DNA of 64,000 nucleotides, from assembly GCA_910584865.1 (NCBI GenBank), contig CAJUCE010000019.1:37527-101526 (forward strand), written 5' to 3'. The notes under the pieces are model-generated. The model had not been told where the DNA came from and did not search any database. It worked only from the letters and a program-made list of their open reading frames with translations. The DNA is from an uncultured Acetatifactor sp. (lineage in GTDB: Bacteria > Bacillota > Clostridia > Lachnospirales > Lachnospiraceae). Position 1 is the stretch's first letter; each line of letters starts with the position of its first letter. The position numbers and the translations under genes were made by a program. Positions 1 through 8,982 of this stretch are shown in pieces.

Positions 1-366
1 ACCCAGCAGCTTTTGTGCAACATCACTTCCCGCTGTTTCCACTCACGGGAAGAGGACGACTGCATCCGGCAAGCCTGCCGTCTGATGGAACGCTATTCCG
101 GGCGGATCACCGGACAGGAGATTGCCGCCCAGATGAATATGGGCTATGAGGCGCTCAGGAAGCAGTTCAGGACATACACCGGAATTTCCATTGGTCAGTA
201 TGCCATCCGTGTCAGGATTAACCGGGCCAAGACGCTGCTTCTGCGTTCTGATATTCCGGTGGAGAAGCTTGCCGTCCAGCTGGGATATCCGGACTGTTTC
301 TCGTTTTGCAAGCAGTTTAAGCAGCATACCGGAGTTTCGCCGTCTGGGTTCAGGAGGATGAATTAA
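1..366 (+). CDS. AraC-family regulator, C-terminal part (cut by window edge)
   Basis: The reading frame is open at the left edge, so only the last about 120 codons are present. They form a complete AraC/XylS DNA-binding domain of two helix-turn-helix motifs: the first around the segment EIAAQMNMGYEALRKQF, the second around VAV/KLAVQLGYPDCFSFCKQF, ending with the family signature of a GVSP-type turn followed by FR. The sensor domain lies outside the window, so the ligand is unknown. It is followed by about 195 bp without a gene. Assignment to the family is secure; the regulated genes are not known. Confidence 0.9.
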   Translation, partial: TQQLLCNITSRCFHSREEDDCIRQACRLMERYSGRITGQEIAAQMNMGYEALRKQFRTYTGISIGQYAIRVRINRAKTLLLRSDIPVEKLAVQLGYPDCFSFCKQFKQHTGVSPSGFRRMN

Positions 367-468
367 AGCACGGCCGGTGTATACTGAGAACATCGAGGCC
401 GTCTATAGTGTGCCCAGGCAGCGGTTGGGAATGGTTTACAAACAAGTATCGAAATAATGCGTTTTCAG

Positions 469-497
469 TTGACCTGTGTTCGGAATCAGGGTATCAT
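469..497 (+). promoter_or_regulatory. Sigma-A-type promoter upstream of the ATPase remnant
   Basis: TTGACC and TATCAT are separated by 17 bp. The promoter lies in the 195-bp gap after the AraC gene and points to the broken ATPase gene that starts at 562, suggesting that gene was once expressed. Confidence 0.5.
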
Positions 498-561
498 ACA
501 TAGGAGGAACATAAAATCAAGGAGTTGATTTTTTGGAAGAAAACCGGGAAGGAACGGGAGT

Positions 562-819
562 ATGGAACGCTATTTCAACACAGAAGGGTGCTGCAGGCCA
601 GAACTGCACTATATGGTGCGGCTTGAGGATATGGTGGACAAAATTAAGAAACATTACGTAGACAGGGGGAAATATTTTGTCATCAACCGTGGGAGGCAGT
701 ATGGAAAGACAACGACGCTCAGGGCATTGGCAGAATATTTGAAAGAGGATTATACGGTTCTGTCAATGGACTTTCAGGCGCTTGGCGCGGACAGCTTCGT
801 GGATGCAGGACAATCATAG
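562..819 (+). pseudogene. Truncated AAA-ATPase-like gene (N-terminal remnant)
   Basis: The 85 codons match the start of the AAA-ATPase-like/PD-(D/E)XK family (the group once called DUF1703), whose members are usually over 500 residues. It has the typical N-terminal lead and a P-loop-like segment, NRGRQYGKTTTL, near residues 48-59. The frame then stops, and the rest of the ATPase and the C-terminal nuclease are absent. A fragment of the C-terminus of the same family occurs at 17104-17229. It is therefore most likely a decayed gene; a short functional peptide is unlikely. Confidence 0.7.
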
Positions 820-916
820 AGGCGGTTGTCTGAAAGCATTGATTATTTTAGCATGCGGCGAAGTGGCATAATAAATCAGGGATAATGAGGATTAGAAAAC
901 GACAGAAAAGTGCAGC

Positions 917-939
917 ATCCCGAAAAGGCGTATCGGGAT
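917..939 (-). terminator. Possible terminator of the eut-like operon
   Basis: A 7-bp inverted repeat (ATCCCGA / TCGGGAT, 9-nt loop) lies just downstream of the eutP stop on the minus strand. There is no strong T run after it, so termination is only suggested. Confidence 0.3.
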
Positions 940-940
940 A

Positions 941-1450
941 TTATGCATCTTCAGGAAGCGGGTCCCATTCGCTTAACCCTAAGCCCTGCCTGTATTTTGC
1001 CTCCTCAAACGTCAGTCGGGGCAGATCCTGTGCGAGATAATCCATCAACTCGCCGATACCCTCCCTGGTCACATTGTTGATCAGGAAAATGCGTTCGCAG
1101 CCTGCATTGGCCATCCATTGCCTGACCATGGGGATATTGGCGTAAGGGGAGTCGATCTTGGTGATAATGCCGATAAGCGGGCGTAGGATAAAAGAACGCA
1201 GGCTGGCGCCGAACAGGTTAAAGGGTTCGTCCGCCGCCTGGACCATGGCAACCACATCCGCCTCGAAGGAAAAGCAGGCAAGCCCCACGCTGAAGCACTT
1301 GGATTCCGCGTATTCCCCCGGGGAGTCGATGGTGTCGTCATCGGAACTGGTATATTGTGTTTTCACATAATGAAGCTCTTCGCCCCGTAGCGCCTGGGTC
1401 AGAGAGGTTTTACCGGCTTCGCTTCTGCCCATCAGAAATAATTTTTTCAT
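941..1450 (-). CDS. eutP: EutP/PduV-type small GTPase-like microcompartment protein
   Basis: The 169-residue protein begins with a P-loop, GRSEAGKTSL at residues 8-17, matching EutP/PduV proteins that accompany ethanolamine or propanediol microcompartments. A second nucleotide-binding element, the G4-like TKID, is near residue 98, and a G3-like DSPGEY segment near residues 43-48. Length is typical of the family. The start is set by a GGAAAGGGG ribosome binding site. It is the last gene of a three-gene minus-strand operon after two shell-protein genes. In this family it is proposed to help shell assembly or positioning; no role is shown here directly. Confidence 0.85.
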   Translation of the reverse strand: MKKLFLMGRSEAGKTSLTQALRGEELHYVKTQYTSSDDDTIDSPGEYAESKCFSVGLACFSFEADVVAMVQAADEPFNLFGASLRSFILRPLIGIITKIDSPYANIPMVRQWMANAGCERIFLINNVTREGIGELMDYLAQDLPRLTFEEAKYRQGLGLSEWDPLPEDA

Positions 1451-1585
1451 GTGCTGCCCCTTTCCGGTTTTGCGTATGCATGGGAGTGTCTGCTTTTGCC
1501 TGAACAGGCTGTATCAGTTCTTTCCAGACAGTTCCTGCGGATATTGCTTTCCGTCAGACGGCGGGAATGAACTATCCAACACGTT

Positions 1586-2014
1586 TCAGCTGCGGTGTAC
1601 TTCGCAGGTGTGGAAATGGAGTTCCTCTCTGAAAAAGCGGACGACTTCCGCCACCGCGGTCTGGACTTCCGACAGCCCTCCGGTGAGGATCAGGGAACCG
1701 CAGAAGCGGTCCATGAAGCCGATCTGCACATCCGCGCTTTTCATCGCAACATCTGCAGCCACCACTACGGCCTCCCAGGGGGTAAAACGGATCAGCCCGA
1801 TGGATTCCCCCGTATGATCCTCCCCTTCGTGTACGCCGATGTGCAGGCCCAGGTTTTGATAGACACAGGGCTGTGAGACGCTGATGACATGGGCCAGACA
1901 GACCTCTTTTCCCGGGATGCGCAGACGCGTGATACGCAGTTTTTTATCCTTGAGCCGTTCGTAATCCTCGTGGAACAGCCTTTCCAACAGTTCTTTCTGT
2001 GTTATATGGGCCAT
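1586..2014 (-). CDS. EutS/PduU-family microcompartment shell protein (divergent)
   Basis: About 142 residues from the ATG at 2014, chosen because an AGGAAGG site precedes it by five bases; the longer frame upstream has no such site. The C-terminal 110 residues match the circularly permuted BMC shell fold of EutS/PduU, with the conserved run IGLIRFTPWEAVVVAADVAM and the following QIGFMDRFCGSLILTGGLS. It carries an extra N-terminal lead of about 25 residues and an insertion (HEGEDHTGE) compared with its neighbour. The stop of the upstream eutS gene is only 10 bp away, so the two are co-transcribed and could form mixed hexamers (inference). Confidence 0.85.
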   Translation of the reverse strand: MAHITQKELLERLFHEDYERLKDKKLRITRLRIPGKEVCLAHVISVSQPCVYQNLGLHIGVHEGEDHTGESIGLIRFTPWEAVVVAADVAMKSADVQIGFMDRFCGSLILTGGLSEVQTAVAEVVRFFREELHFHTCEVHRS

Positions 2015-2024
2015 GGCAGCCTTC

Positions 2025-2396
2025 CTATCTCTTTGTGATTTTGCAGACCACATATCCCAGGTCATCCCGGAAATAGTTCACAATTTCAGTCATGGCGGAC
2101 ATCACGTCGGATATCTCTCCCGTGATGATCAGCGTACCCGTAAAGCGGTCCGCGAAGCCCAGGTAGACGTTTCCGCTTTTGACAGCGATATCGGAGGCAA
2201 TGACGGCTGATTCCGGCGGCGTCATGTTCATAATGCCGATGGCCGAGGACTGGTAGTCCACCTGGGGGTTCAGGCCCAGCTTCTGGTATATGATGGGCGC
2301 CGGTCCTCCCATCACATGGGCAAACGTGATTTCTTTGCCCGCCACGGTTTCCTGTACAATTCTGATACGCTCTTCCTGTCCGTTTGCCATCTGCAT
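2025..2396 (-). CDS. eutS: EutS-like microcompartment shell protein
   Basis: A EutS/PduU-type BMC protein of about 123 residues with the hallmark segment AIGIMNMTPPESAVIASDIA followed by YLGFADRFTGTLIITG. The frame extends upstream to 2477, but the promoter's -35 and -10 (2477-2449) lie inside that extension, so translation must start at 2396 or 2390; a GGAAGGAA site fits 2396. First gene of the operon eutS - eutS-like - eutP. Shell proteins of this type form hexamers in the microcompartment wall. No ethanolamine ammonia-lyase or diol dehydratase genes are visible nearby. Confidence 0.9.
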   Translation of the reverse strand: MQMANGQEERIRIVQETVAGKEITFAHVMGGPAPIIYQKLGLNPQVDYQSSAIGIMNMTPPESAVIASDIAVKSGNVYLGFADRFTGTLIITGEISDVMSAMTEIVNYFRDDLGYVVCKITKR

Positions 2397-2448
2397 TCCA
2401 TTCCTTCCGAAAGATTCATTTTGTGGTGCGAAAATTGTTTCTTTTATA

Positions 2449-2477
2449 ATAATACTATCAGGCATGTTTTCTGTCAA
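2449..2477 (-). promoter_or_regulatory. Sigma-A promoter of the eutS-eutP operon
   Basis: On the minus strand TTGACA and TATTAT are separated by exactly 17 bp, about 50 bp before the eutS start. The consensus -35 suggests fairly strong expression. No antiterminator hairpin of the EutV type is evident between promoter and start. Confidence 0.75.
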
Positions 2478-2806
2478 GGTGAAAACCGAGATGCAAAACA
2501 GGTATGGATGTAAGTGATTGAAATTTTAAACTTTCTTCTTCTGTAATTCATAAAATCTTAAGGTGCATTTTTCCGGGAGTGTGATATACTTAATCTGTAA
2601 TGTATATTCATGTGCGAAAACATTTGCCAGTCGAAATAGTATAATGAGTGAGAGTTTAGGCGTTGCAGAACAGAAGACGGTAAGGGAATGCGCTCAAGAG
2701 TATAACAAGGCCTGCAGGGGAACGGTTATCGGAACCTGTACGGGTCCCGGCCCGGCCCGGGAGGGGCAGGGCAGAGGAAGGCAGGCCGGAAAAGGAGTAT
2801 AAAAGG

Positions 2807-5101
2807 ATGAGTTTTAGAAGGAAAGATGTGCTTATGCGGCGCGTTCTGGCACTGGGACTGGCTGCTGCCACGGTGTTTGCCCTGGCCGCCTGCGGCAGTG
2901 ATGCGGAGGGCGCCACGGAGAAAAAGGAGTGGGTATGGGTGCCGGAGTTTCTTACCATCGAGGAGGAGAACTTCTCCTACTACGATGTGCAGCTGGTAGG
3001 GGACGGGCTCTCTTATCTGTCCTATGACTATGATGAGGCAGCGGGGAAGTCCACCCAGAGCATGTGCAGGTATGCCCTGGAGAGCGGCAACGTAACCAAG
3101 ACACCATTGTCTTACGAAGGGGAAGGAAACTGGAACCTGAACCGTGTAACTTATGCAAAGGACGGCAGCATGTACGGGGTATCCACTGTCTACAATGAGG
3201 ACTACACCGAGTCCCAAAACTATCTGTGCAAGTTTGACGCCCAGGGAAACCAGGTGCTTGCGGAGGACATAAGCGAGCAGGTGGGGGATGGTTATGTGGA
3301 TTCCCTGGCCCTGGACGGAGAGGGGCGGATTTACGTGTCGTCTGATGCCAAGGTTCTGCTGTTTGACCAGGAGGGCAGGAGTCAGGGCGCAGTGTCCCTG
3401 GATGCCGGCGGGAACGGATGGATCCGCTCCATGGGCACAGGCAGGGACGGCAAAGTTTATGTCTGCTATCGCAGCAATGACGGCTATGAACTGGCGGATA
3501 TCGATTTCCAGGGAAAGAAGACAGGCGGAACCTATGAGAATTTCCCCGGCGGAAACAACAACACCCTGGTGCCCGGCATTGAAAAGGACTTTTTGGTGCA
3601 GGACGGCAGCAGGGTGCTGGAGTACGATCTTAAGTCCCAGACTGCCACGGAGCTGTTCATCTGGTTGGACAGCGACATCAACGGCAACTACGTTCAGAAT
3701 TTCGGGGTGCTGGGGGACGGACGTATCCTTGCTGTGGTCATGGACTGGGATACCAATGACAACGGGATCGCGCTGCTGACAAAGAAAAAGGCCAGCGAGG
3801 TGCCCCAGAAGGAGACCATTCTCATCGGAACCCTGTATGGCAGCTCGGACATCCAGTCCGAGGCGGTGAAGTTTAATAAATCCAGTGACAAATACCATAT
3901 CAGCATCCGCAGCTACCTGGATTTCAACAACTGGAACGGCGATGATTACCAGGCCTACATAGCGGACGGCATAAACCGGATGAACAATGACATCACTTCC
4001 AGCAATTGTCCCGATATCCTTGACCTGAGCAGTCTGAATATCGAGCAGCTGGCGGCCAAGGGTGTCTTCGAGGATTTGAACGGCTATCTGGACAAGAGCG
4101 AGAAGCTGGACCGCTCCGACTTTATGGAAAATATCCTGGAGGCCTATACCATAGGGGGAACTTTGGTCTGTATTCCCTACAGCTTCCAGATGCAGACGGT
4201 GGTAGGCAAGGCTGCTGATGTGGGCAGCGAGATGGGGTGGACCGTGGAGGAGCTCATCGCCTATGCAGATGCCAACCCGGATGCACAGCTTTTTGACAAT
4301 GTGACCAAGGATCAGATCATGATATACCTGATGGTGTACAATGCGGATTCTTTCGTGGACTGGGCTACCGGGGAATGCAGATTTGATACTGATGAGTTTA
4401 AAGATATACTGAATTTCGTCAATCACTTCCCTGACGAGGTAAACTGGGAGGAGGGAGATCTGTCCACGCCCAACAGGATTCAGCGCGGGGAGGTGCTTCT
4501 TTACGAGGCGAATATCTACGATTTTGATCAGATACAGGTGTGCAACGAGATTTTCCAGGGGGATGCCGCCTATATCGGCTATCCCACCATGGACGGCAGC
4601 AACGGATGCATGCTTGCAGCCAGCCAGACTTATGCCATCACCTCCAAGGCAAAGCAAAAGGAGGGGGCGTGGGAGTTCCTTGAGGGTTTCCTGGCAAAGG
4701 AGGAGAATCCGGACAGGGGCCACAGCTATTTCGGATTTCCCACAATGAAGAGCAAGCTCAATGCCATGGCGGAGGAAGCCGTCAAGGTGGAGTACTTTAC
4801 GGATGAGAACGGGGAGGTCATGTTGGACGAGAACGGGGAAGCCATTGTGATGGGGGCAGGCGGCGGTTTTTCCTACAGCGACGGCTGGAGCTATGATTAC
4901 CGCATTCCTACCCAGGAGGAGGTGGATTTGACTATGTCCCTGATGGAGACCGCCAGGCCTGTGACTTATTCCCAGGGGGATGAGGTTCTCAATATCATCA
5001 ACGAGGAGGCCGCAGGCTTCTTCAAAGGGCAGAAGAGCGTGGACGAGGTGGCTTCGGTTATCCAGAGCCGCATCAAGATATATGTGGGTGAAAATAAATA
5101 G
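2807..5101 (+). CDS. Lipoprotein: beta-propeller-like domain fused to a family 1 solute-binding domain
   Basis: 764 residues. A lipoprotein signal ends in FALAAC (Cys29), so the protein is anchored outside the membrane. Residues about 60-330 consist of repeated short strands with DG-rich turns (DGLSYLSYD, DGSMYGVST, EGRIYVSS, DGKVYVCY, DGRILAVV), which suggests a propeller. Residues about 335-760 resemble extracellular solute-binding proteins of sugar ABC transporters (PDILDLSS, GGTLVCIPYSFQ, YAITSKAKQKEGAWEFLEGF). An AAAGGAG site precedes the ATG. No permease or ATPase genes follow, so it stands alone; the ligand is unknown. Confidence 0.8.
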   Translation: MSFRRKDVLMRRVLALGLAAATVFALAACGSDAEGATEKKEWVWVPEFLTIEEENFSYYDVQLVGDGLSYLSYDYDEAAGKSTQSMCRYALESGNVTKTPLSYEGEGNWNLNRVTYAKDGSMYGVSTVYNEDYTESQNYLCKFDAQGNQVLAEDISEQVGDGYVDSLALDGEGRIYVSSDAKVLLFDQEGRSQGAVSLDAGGNGWIRSMGTGRDGKVYVCYRSNDGYELADIDFQGKKTGGTYENFPGGNNNTLVPGIEKDFLVQDGSRVLEYDLKSQTATELFIWLDSDINGNYVQNFGVLGDGRILAVVMDWDTNDNGIALLTKKKASEVPQKETILIGTLYGSSDIQSEAVKFNKSSDKYHISIRSYLDFNNWNGDDYQAYIADGINRMNNDITSSNCPDILDLSSLNIEQLAAKGVFEDLNGYLDKSEKLDRSDFMENILEAYTIGGTLVCIPYSFQMQTVVGKAADVGSEMGWTVEELIAYADANPDAQLFDNVTKDQIMIYLMVYNADSFVDWATGECRFDTDEFKDILNFVNHFPDEVNWEEGDLSTPNRIQRGEVLLYEANIYDFDQIQVCNEIFQGDAAYIGYPTMDGSNGCMLAASQTYAITSKAKQKEGAWEFLEGFLAKEENPDRGHSYFGFPTMKSKLNAMAEEAVKVEYFTDENGEVMLDENGEAIVMGAGGGFSYSDGWSYDYRIPTQEEVDLTMSLMETARPVTYSQGDEVLNIINEEAAGFFKGQKSVDEVASVIQSRIKIYVGENK

Positions 5102-5186
5102 CCCTTGCGGGAGTGTTTTCCGGAGGAATCAGGCGGAGACCGGAGGTGGTTGCGCGGCAAACATGCCCGGTACGCCTGTGTCGTAT

Positions 5187-5753
5187 TCAGGTGGGAAGGA
5201 TGCCTTTTTCCAGCAGCCTGCCGCAGATCTCGGCCATGGTTTCAGGGGAGGGCGGCATGGGATCCCGCAGCCATGTCTCAAAGACGCCCACGCAGCCGGA
5301 CACCACAAAGGCTTCCGCGTACCGGTTATTGCCGGAAGCCTGTCCTGCGGCCCAGATGCTGTCCAAATGTTCTTCTACAAGATTTTTCATTCGGTTTACG
5401 AAGGCAAGGTCACCATGGGGGCCAGTCATTGCCCGTGCCATCTCCTTGTGCCGCCCCAGAAAGGTAAAAATTTCGTAAAGGGTAGTACGGGGGGAGGAGA
5501 GCACGGAATCAGGGGTCAGTGTCCTGTCTATAATTTCATAAAATTCCATGAACAGCTGGTCTTCTATCTGGGAGAGCATGTCATAGACATCGCTGTAGTG
5601 CAGATAGAAGGTTCCGCGGTTGATGTCGGCCAGGTCAGCCAGTTCTTTTACGGAAATATCTTTTACATCCTTTGTCTCCATCAGCTGTATCAATCCCTGC
5701 ATCAGCAGGGATTTTGTCCTTCTGACTCTCCGGTCAGTCTTATTGCCTGTCAT
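5187..5753 (-). CDS. TetR/AcrR-family transcriptional regulator
   Basis: 188 residues. The N-terminal 60 residues form the TetR helix-turn-helix (DISVKELADLADINRGTFYL, then HYSDVYDML), with a C-terminal ligand domain of the type seen with Firmicutes exporters. A GGAGG site lies seven bases before the ATG at 5753. It is divergent from the MMPL exporter gene at 6109 across 355 bp, the usual arrangement for a local repressor of efflux. The inducer is unknown. Confidence 0.9.
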   Translation of the reverse strand: MTGNKTDRRVRRTKSLLMQGLIQLMETKDVKDISVKELADLADINRGTFYLHYSDVYDMLSQIEDQLFMEFYEIIDRTLTPDSVLSSPRTTLYEIFTFLGRHKEMARAMTGPHGDLAFVNRMKNLVEEHLDSIWAAGQASGNNRYAEAFVVSGCVGVFETWLRDPMPPSPETMAEICGRLLEKGILPT

Positions 5754-5885
5754 GATATGCCTCCTTCTTAAAAGCCGGCTTTTCTGTCACAAATCTTCAG
5801 TCTGGGTCATTTCTAAACATTTCATAAAAGAACGACATTTTTCGTGAAAGTGTTCATAAATGCACATGATGTGAAAATTTGTTTA

Positions 5886-5913
5886 TTGCCATTCCTGTGA
5901 TTTCTATTATAAT
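5886..5913 (+). promoter_or_regulatory. Likely promoter of the MMPL exporter operon
   Basis: TTGCCA and TATAAT are 16 bp apart in the divergent gap between the TetR gene and the exporter, leaving a leader of about 190 nt. Upstream, TTCATAAA occurs twice (about 5819 and 5852) around an imperfect inverted repeat, a possible TetR operator. Confidence 0.55.
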
Positions 5914-6108
5914 AACTTTTGAAAAGAAAATCAACTGTTGTCTATTAAAATACAGGTATACGTGTAATGAACTCCTGTACATATGGCAGGTAAGAGGCAT
6001 TAGAAGCATTGCAGAGCGGGCTGCTGATGGAAGGGGATGCAGAACGCACAGTCAGAAAATCCGCCCGGGCCGCAGAACAGGACAACGGGGAAAGAGTAGG
6101 ATGGTCCC

Positions 6109-8982
6109 ATGGAAAAAGGCAAAAAAGACGAATCCTTTATGATGAAATTTTCCACCCTGATCGTGGATAAGAGGAAAGGCTTTTATCTGGTTTTCATTTT
6201 GCTGATCGCATACAGCATATTGTCCATGAATAAGGTAAAAGTCAACAATGATCTGACCTCCTATCTGCCGGACAGCACGGAGACACGGCAGGGGCTGGAT
6301 CTGATGGAGGAACAGTTTATTACCTATGGCACGGCCCGGATCATGGTGTGCAGTGTAACTTATGAGGAAGCGGAGGAACTGGCAGAGCAGATCCGCCGGG
6401 CGGACGGGGTCAGTATGTTGGATTTTGAGGACACGGAAGCATACTATCATGATATGGAAGCGTTATTCAAAGTCACTTTTGACGGGGAGGCCGGGGCTGA
6501 GGAGACTCTTGCCTGGCTGAACGGGATTTTGGATGAACTGTCCGGATACGATGTGTATTATACTTCCGATATCGGACAGGAGGAGAGGGATGCCTCGGAT
6601 CTTCAAAATGACATGATTGTCATTTTGATTCTGGCAGGCGTGGTCATTGTGGCGGTGCTTCTGTTTACATCTACCACATATGCGGAGATTCCGGTATTCC
6701 TGATGACTTTTATTGTGGCGGCGATTCTGAACAAAGGTACCAATTACTGGTTCGGGACCATAAGCTTTGTCACGGATTCCATTGCGGTAGTGCTGCAGCT
6801 GGCTCTGGCGGTGGATTATGCCATCATCCTCTGCCACCGTTTTATGGAGGAACATGAGGACAAGGACGCCAGGGAGGCGGTGATCGTGGCCCTGAGCAAG
6901 GCGATTCCTGAGATTTCCTCCAGTTCCCTGACCACGGTGTCTGGTATGGTGGCCATGATGTTTATGCAGTTTGGCATCGGTTATGACATGGGAATCGTGC
7001 TGGCGAAGGCCATTCTGCTGAGCCTGATCTCGGTATTCTTCCTGATGCCGGGCCTGCTTTTGACCTTCGCCAATGCAATAGACCATTCCCATCACAAGAG
7101 TTTTGTGCCCAACATTACGGCGGTGGGAAAATTCTGTGTACATACCCGTTTCGTGGTGCCGCCCCTGCTCCTGGTCATGGTGGTGGCCGGAGCTGTCTTA
7201 TCGGGAAAGGCGGATTATGTCTATGATGTAAATACCCTGAAATCCAAAAACATGAGTGAAAATAAATTTTCGGCGGAGATGGTAAATCGGGAATTCGGAA
7301 CCGTGAACCAGCTGGCAGTCATGGTGCCGTGCGGTGACTATGAGAAGGAGGGGCAGGTCCTGCGGGAACTGGAACGGATGCCAGAGGTGGATTCCTGCAT
7401 GGGACTGGCCAATATCGAGGCCATGGACGGCTATATTCTCACACAGCAGCTCTCCCCCAGGGAGTTCGCGGAACTGATTGATATGGATATTGAGGTGGCA
7501 AATCTACTCTATTCCGCCTATGCGGTGGACGGCAGCAACTTCGGGGCGCTCCTGGGAGGGATCAGCGATTATAAGGTGCCGCTGATCGATATGTTTCTCT
7601 TCATCTATGACCAGAAGGAAAAGGGGAGCATCACCCTGGAGGATGAACTGGAGGAGACGCTGACGGATGCCTACTCCCAGATCAGTATCGCCAGGAATCA
7701 GCTGTTGGGGGAGCAGTGCAGTCGTTTTGTCCTGGAACTCTCCCTGCCGGTGGAGGGGGAGGAAACGTACGCCGCGCTGGACCGCATACGCGGTGTGGCC
7801 GCAAAATATTATGATTATGAGGATATTTATCTGGCGGGCAATTCTACCAGCAACAGGGATCTGAGTGATTCCTTCAGTATGGACAACAATATTATCACGA
7901 TCCTGACGGCATTGTTTGTCATGGTGATACTGCTGTTTACTTTCCAGTCCGCAGGCCTGCCTGTTTTGTTGGTGGTGACCATTCAGGGAAGTATCTGGAT
8001 GAATTTCTCCATGCCCTATCTCACGGGGGATGTGGTGTATTTCCTGGGATATCTGGTGGTTTCGGCCATTCAGATGGGGGCCACTATAGACTACGCCATT
8101 GTAATAACAAGCCGTTATATGGAGCTGAAGACCTATATGCCCATTAGAAAGGCGATCGTAGAGACCCTGAACCAGGCCTTTCCCACCATTGTAACCAGCG
8201 GTTCCATGTTGGTGGCGGCAGGTTTTATTATCAGCAATGTATCCTCCAATGCGGTGGTGGCGGCCATCGGCCTGGCCCTGGGACGGGGAACTCTGACCTC
8301 CATTGGCCTGGTACTTCTGGCGCTGCCCCAGACGCTTTTGGTGGGAGATATCATTATAGAGAAAACTGCGTTTACATTGAAACGGGAAACCATCAAACCG
8401 CTTCCCGCAGGCGGACGTGTCCGTATGTCAGGGCATATCAAGGGATATGTAAACGGCGTGGTGGAAGGAGAATTTACCGGTGTGATCGACGGCGAGATGG
8501 GGGCTGTGGTTCGGGCAAAGGATACGGTGGAAAATCTGAGGATCTATGACACGGAGAGGTTGGAGGAACTGCCGCAGCCGGAGGGCAGGGATTCCGGAAA
8601 TAATGAAGCGGGAAACCGATCCGCAGGAAGTGCGGAAGGGAACCGGAAGCCCGACGAGGTGGTAACCGGGGAGAAAGACGGGATGCCCTATGCCGCGGAA
8701 AGCGGGAAGGAAAACCAGAGTTCTGAAGCAGCAAAAGGCGGGGAAGAAAACCGAAAGCCCGAAACCGCAAAAGGAGAAGGAGAAAGCCGGAGTTCTGAAG
8801 CAGCAAAAGGCGGGGAAGAAAGCCGAAAGCCCGAAACCGCAAAAGGAGAAGGAGAAAGCCGGAGTTCTGATGCCGCAAAAGACGGGGAGGAAAAACGGAG
8901 AACCAGATTCGGAAAACGGAAAAAGAAGCGGAACGCACGGCTTGCCGGGAACGGAAAGGAGGCAGCGGAGAATGAAAAATAG
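6109..8982 (+). CDS. MMPL/RND-family membrane exporter with long charged C-terminal tail
   Basis: 957 residues with the two-fold RND layout: a first transmembrane helix (residues about 19-37), an extracytoplasmic domain, a five-to-six helix bundle (about 165-320) containing LALAVDYAIILCHRF, then a second domain and bundle (about 595-760) containing GATIDYAIVITSRY. The paired D-Y-A-I motifs are typical of MMPL/YdfJ exporters of lipids or hydrophobic compounds. The last about 130 residues are hydrophilic, Glu/Lys/Ser-rich and include a 24-residue tandem repeat. The stop overlaps the next start by 11 bp, so the two products are probably made together, under the divergent TetR protein. Confidence 0.88.
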   Translation: MEKGKKDESFMMKFSTLIVDKRKGFYLVFILLIAYSILSMNKVKVNNDLTSYLPDSTETRQGLDLMEEQFITYGTARIMVCSVTYEEAEELAEQIRRADGVSMLDFEDTEAYYHDMEALFKVTFDGEAGAEETLAWLNGILDELSGYDVYYTSDIGQEERDASDLQNDMIVILILAGVVIVAVLLFTSTTYAEIPVFLMTFIVAAILNKGTNYWFGTISFVTDSIAVVLQLALAVDYAIILCHRFMEEHEDKDAREAVIVALSKAIPEISSSSLTTVSGMVAMMFMQFGIGYDMGIVLAKAILLSLISVFFLMPGLLLTFANAIDHSHHKSFVPNITAVGKFCVHTRFVVPPLLLVMVVAGAVLSGKADYVYDVNTLKSKNMSENKFSAEMVNREFGTVNQLAVMVPCGDYEKEGQVLRELERMPEVDSCMGLANIEAMDGYILTQQLSPREFAELIDMDIEVANLLYSAYAVDGSNFGALLGGISDYKVPLIDMFLFIYDQKEKGSITLEDELEETLTDAYSQISIARNQLLGEQCSRFVLELSLPVEGEETYAALDRIRGVAAKYYDYEDIYLAGNSTSNRDLSDSFSMDNNIITILTALFVMVILLFTFQSAGLPVLLVVTIQGSIWMNFSMPYLTGDVVYFLGYLVVSAIQMGATIDYAIVITSRYMELKTYMPIRKAIVETLNQAFPTIVTSGSMLVAAGFIISNVSSNAVVAAIGLALGRGTLTSIGLVLLALPQTLLVGDIIIEKTAFTLKRETIKPLPAGGRVRMSGHIKGYVNGVVEGEFTGVIDGEMGAVVRAKDTVENLRIYDTERLEELPQPEGRDSGNNEAGNRSAGSAEGNRKPDEVVTGEKDGMPYAAESGKENQSSEAAKGGEENRKPETAKGEGESRSSEAAKGGEESRKPETAKGEGESRSSDAAKDGEEKRRTRFGKRKKKRNARLAGNGKEAAENEK
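8719..8890 (+). repeat. 72-bp tandem repeat, 2.4 copies, in the exporter tail
   Basis: Copies at 8719-8790, 8791-8862 and a partial one from 8863. The first two are nearly identical; each encodes 24 residues of the pattern SSEAAKGGE...KPETAKGEG. Being a multiple of three, unit gain or loss changes tail length without breaking the frame. Confidence 0.9.

Noticed and set aside
2726..4723. A 665-codon open frame on the minus strand
   Set aside because: It is antisense to the solute-binding lipoprotein, has no ribosome binding site, and its composition is that of a codon-bias shadow; the plus-strand gene has a signal peptide and clear domains.
8690..8971. Upstream extension of the GLUG protein frame through the repeats
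   Set aside because: The ATG at 8972 has an AAAGGAGG site and starts a signal peptide; the extension only re-reads the repeat in another frame.
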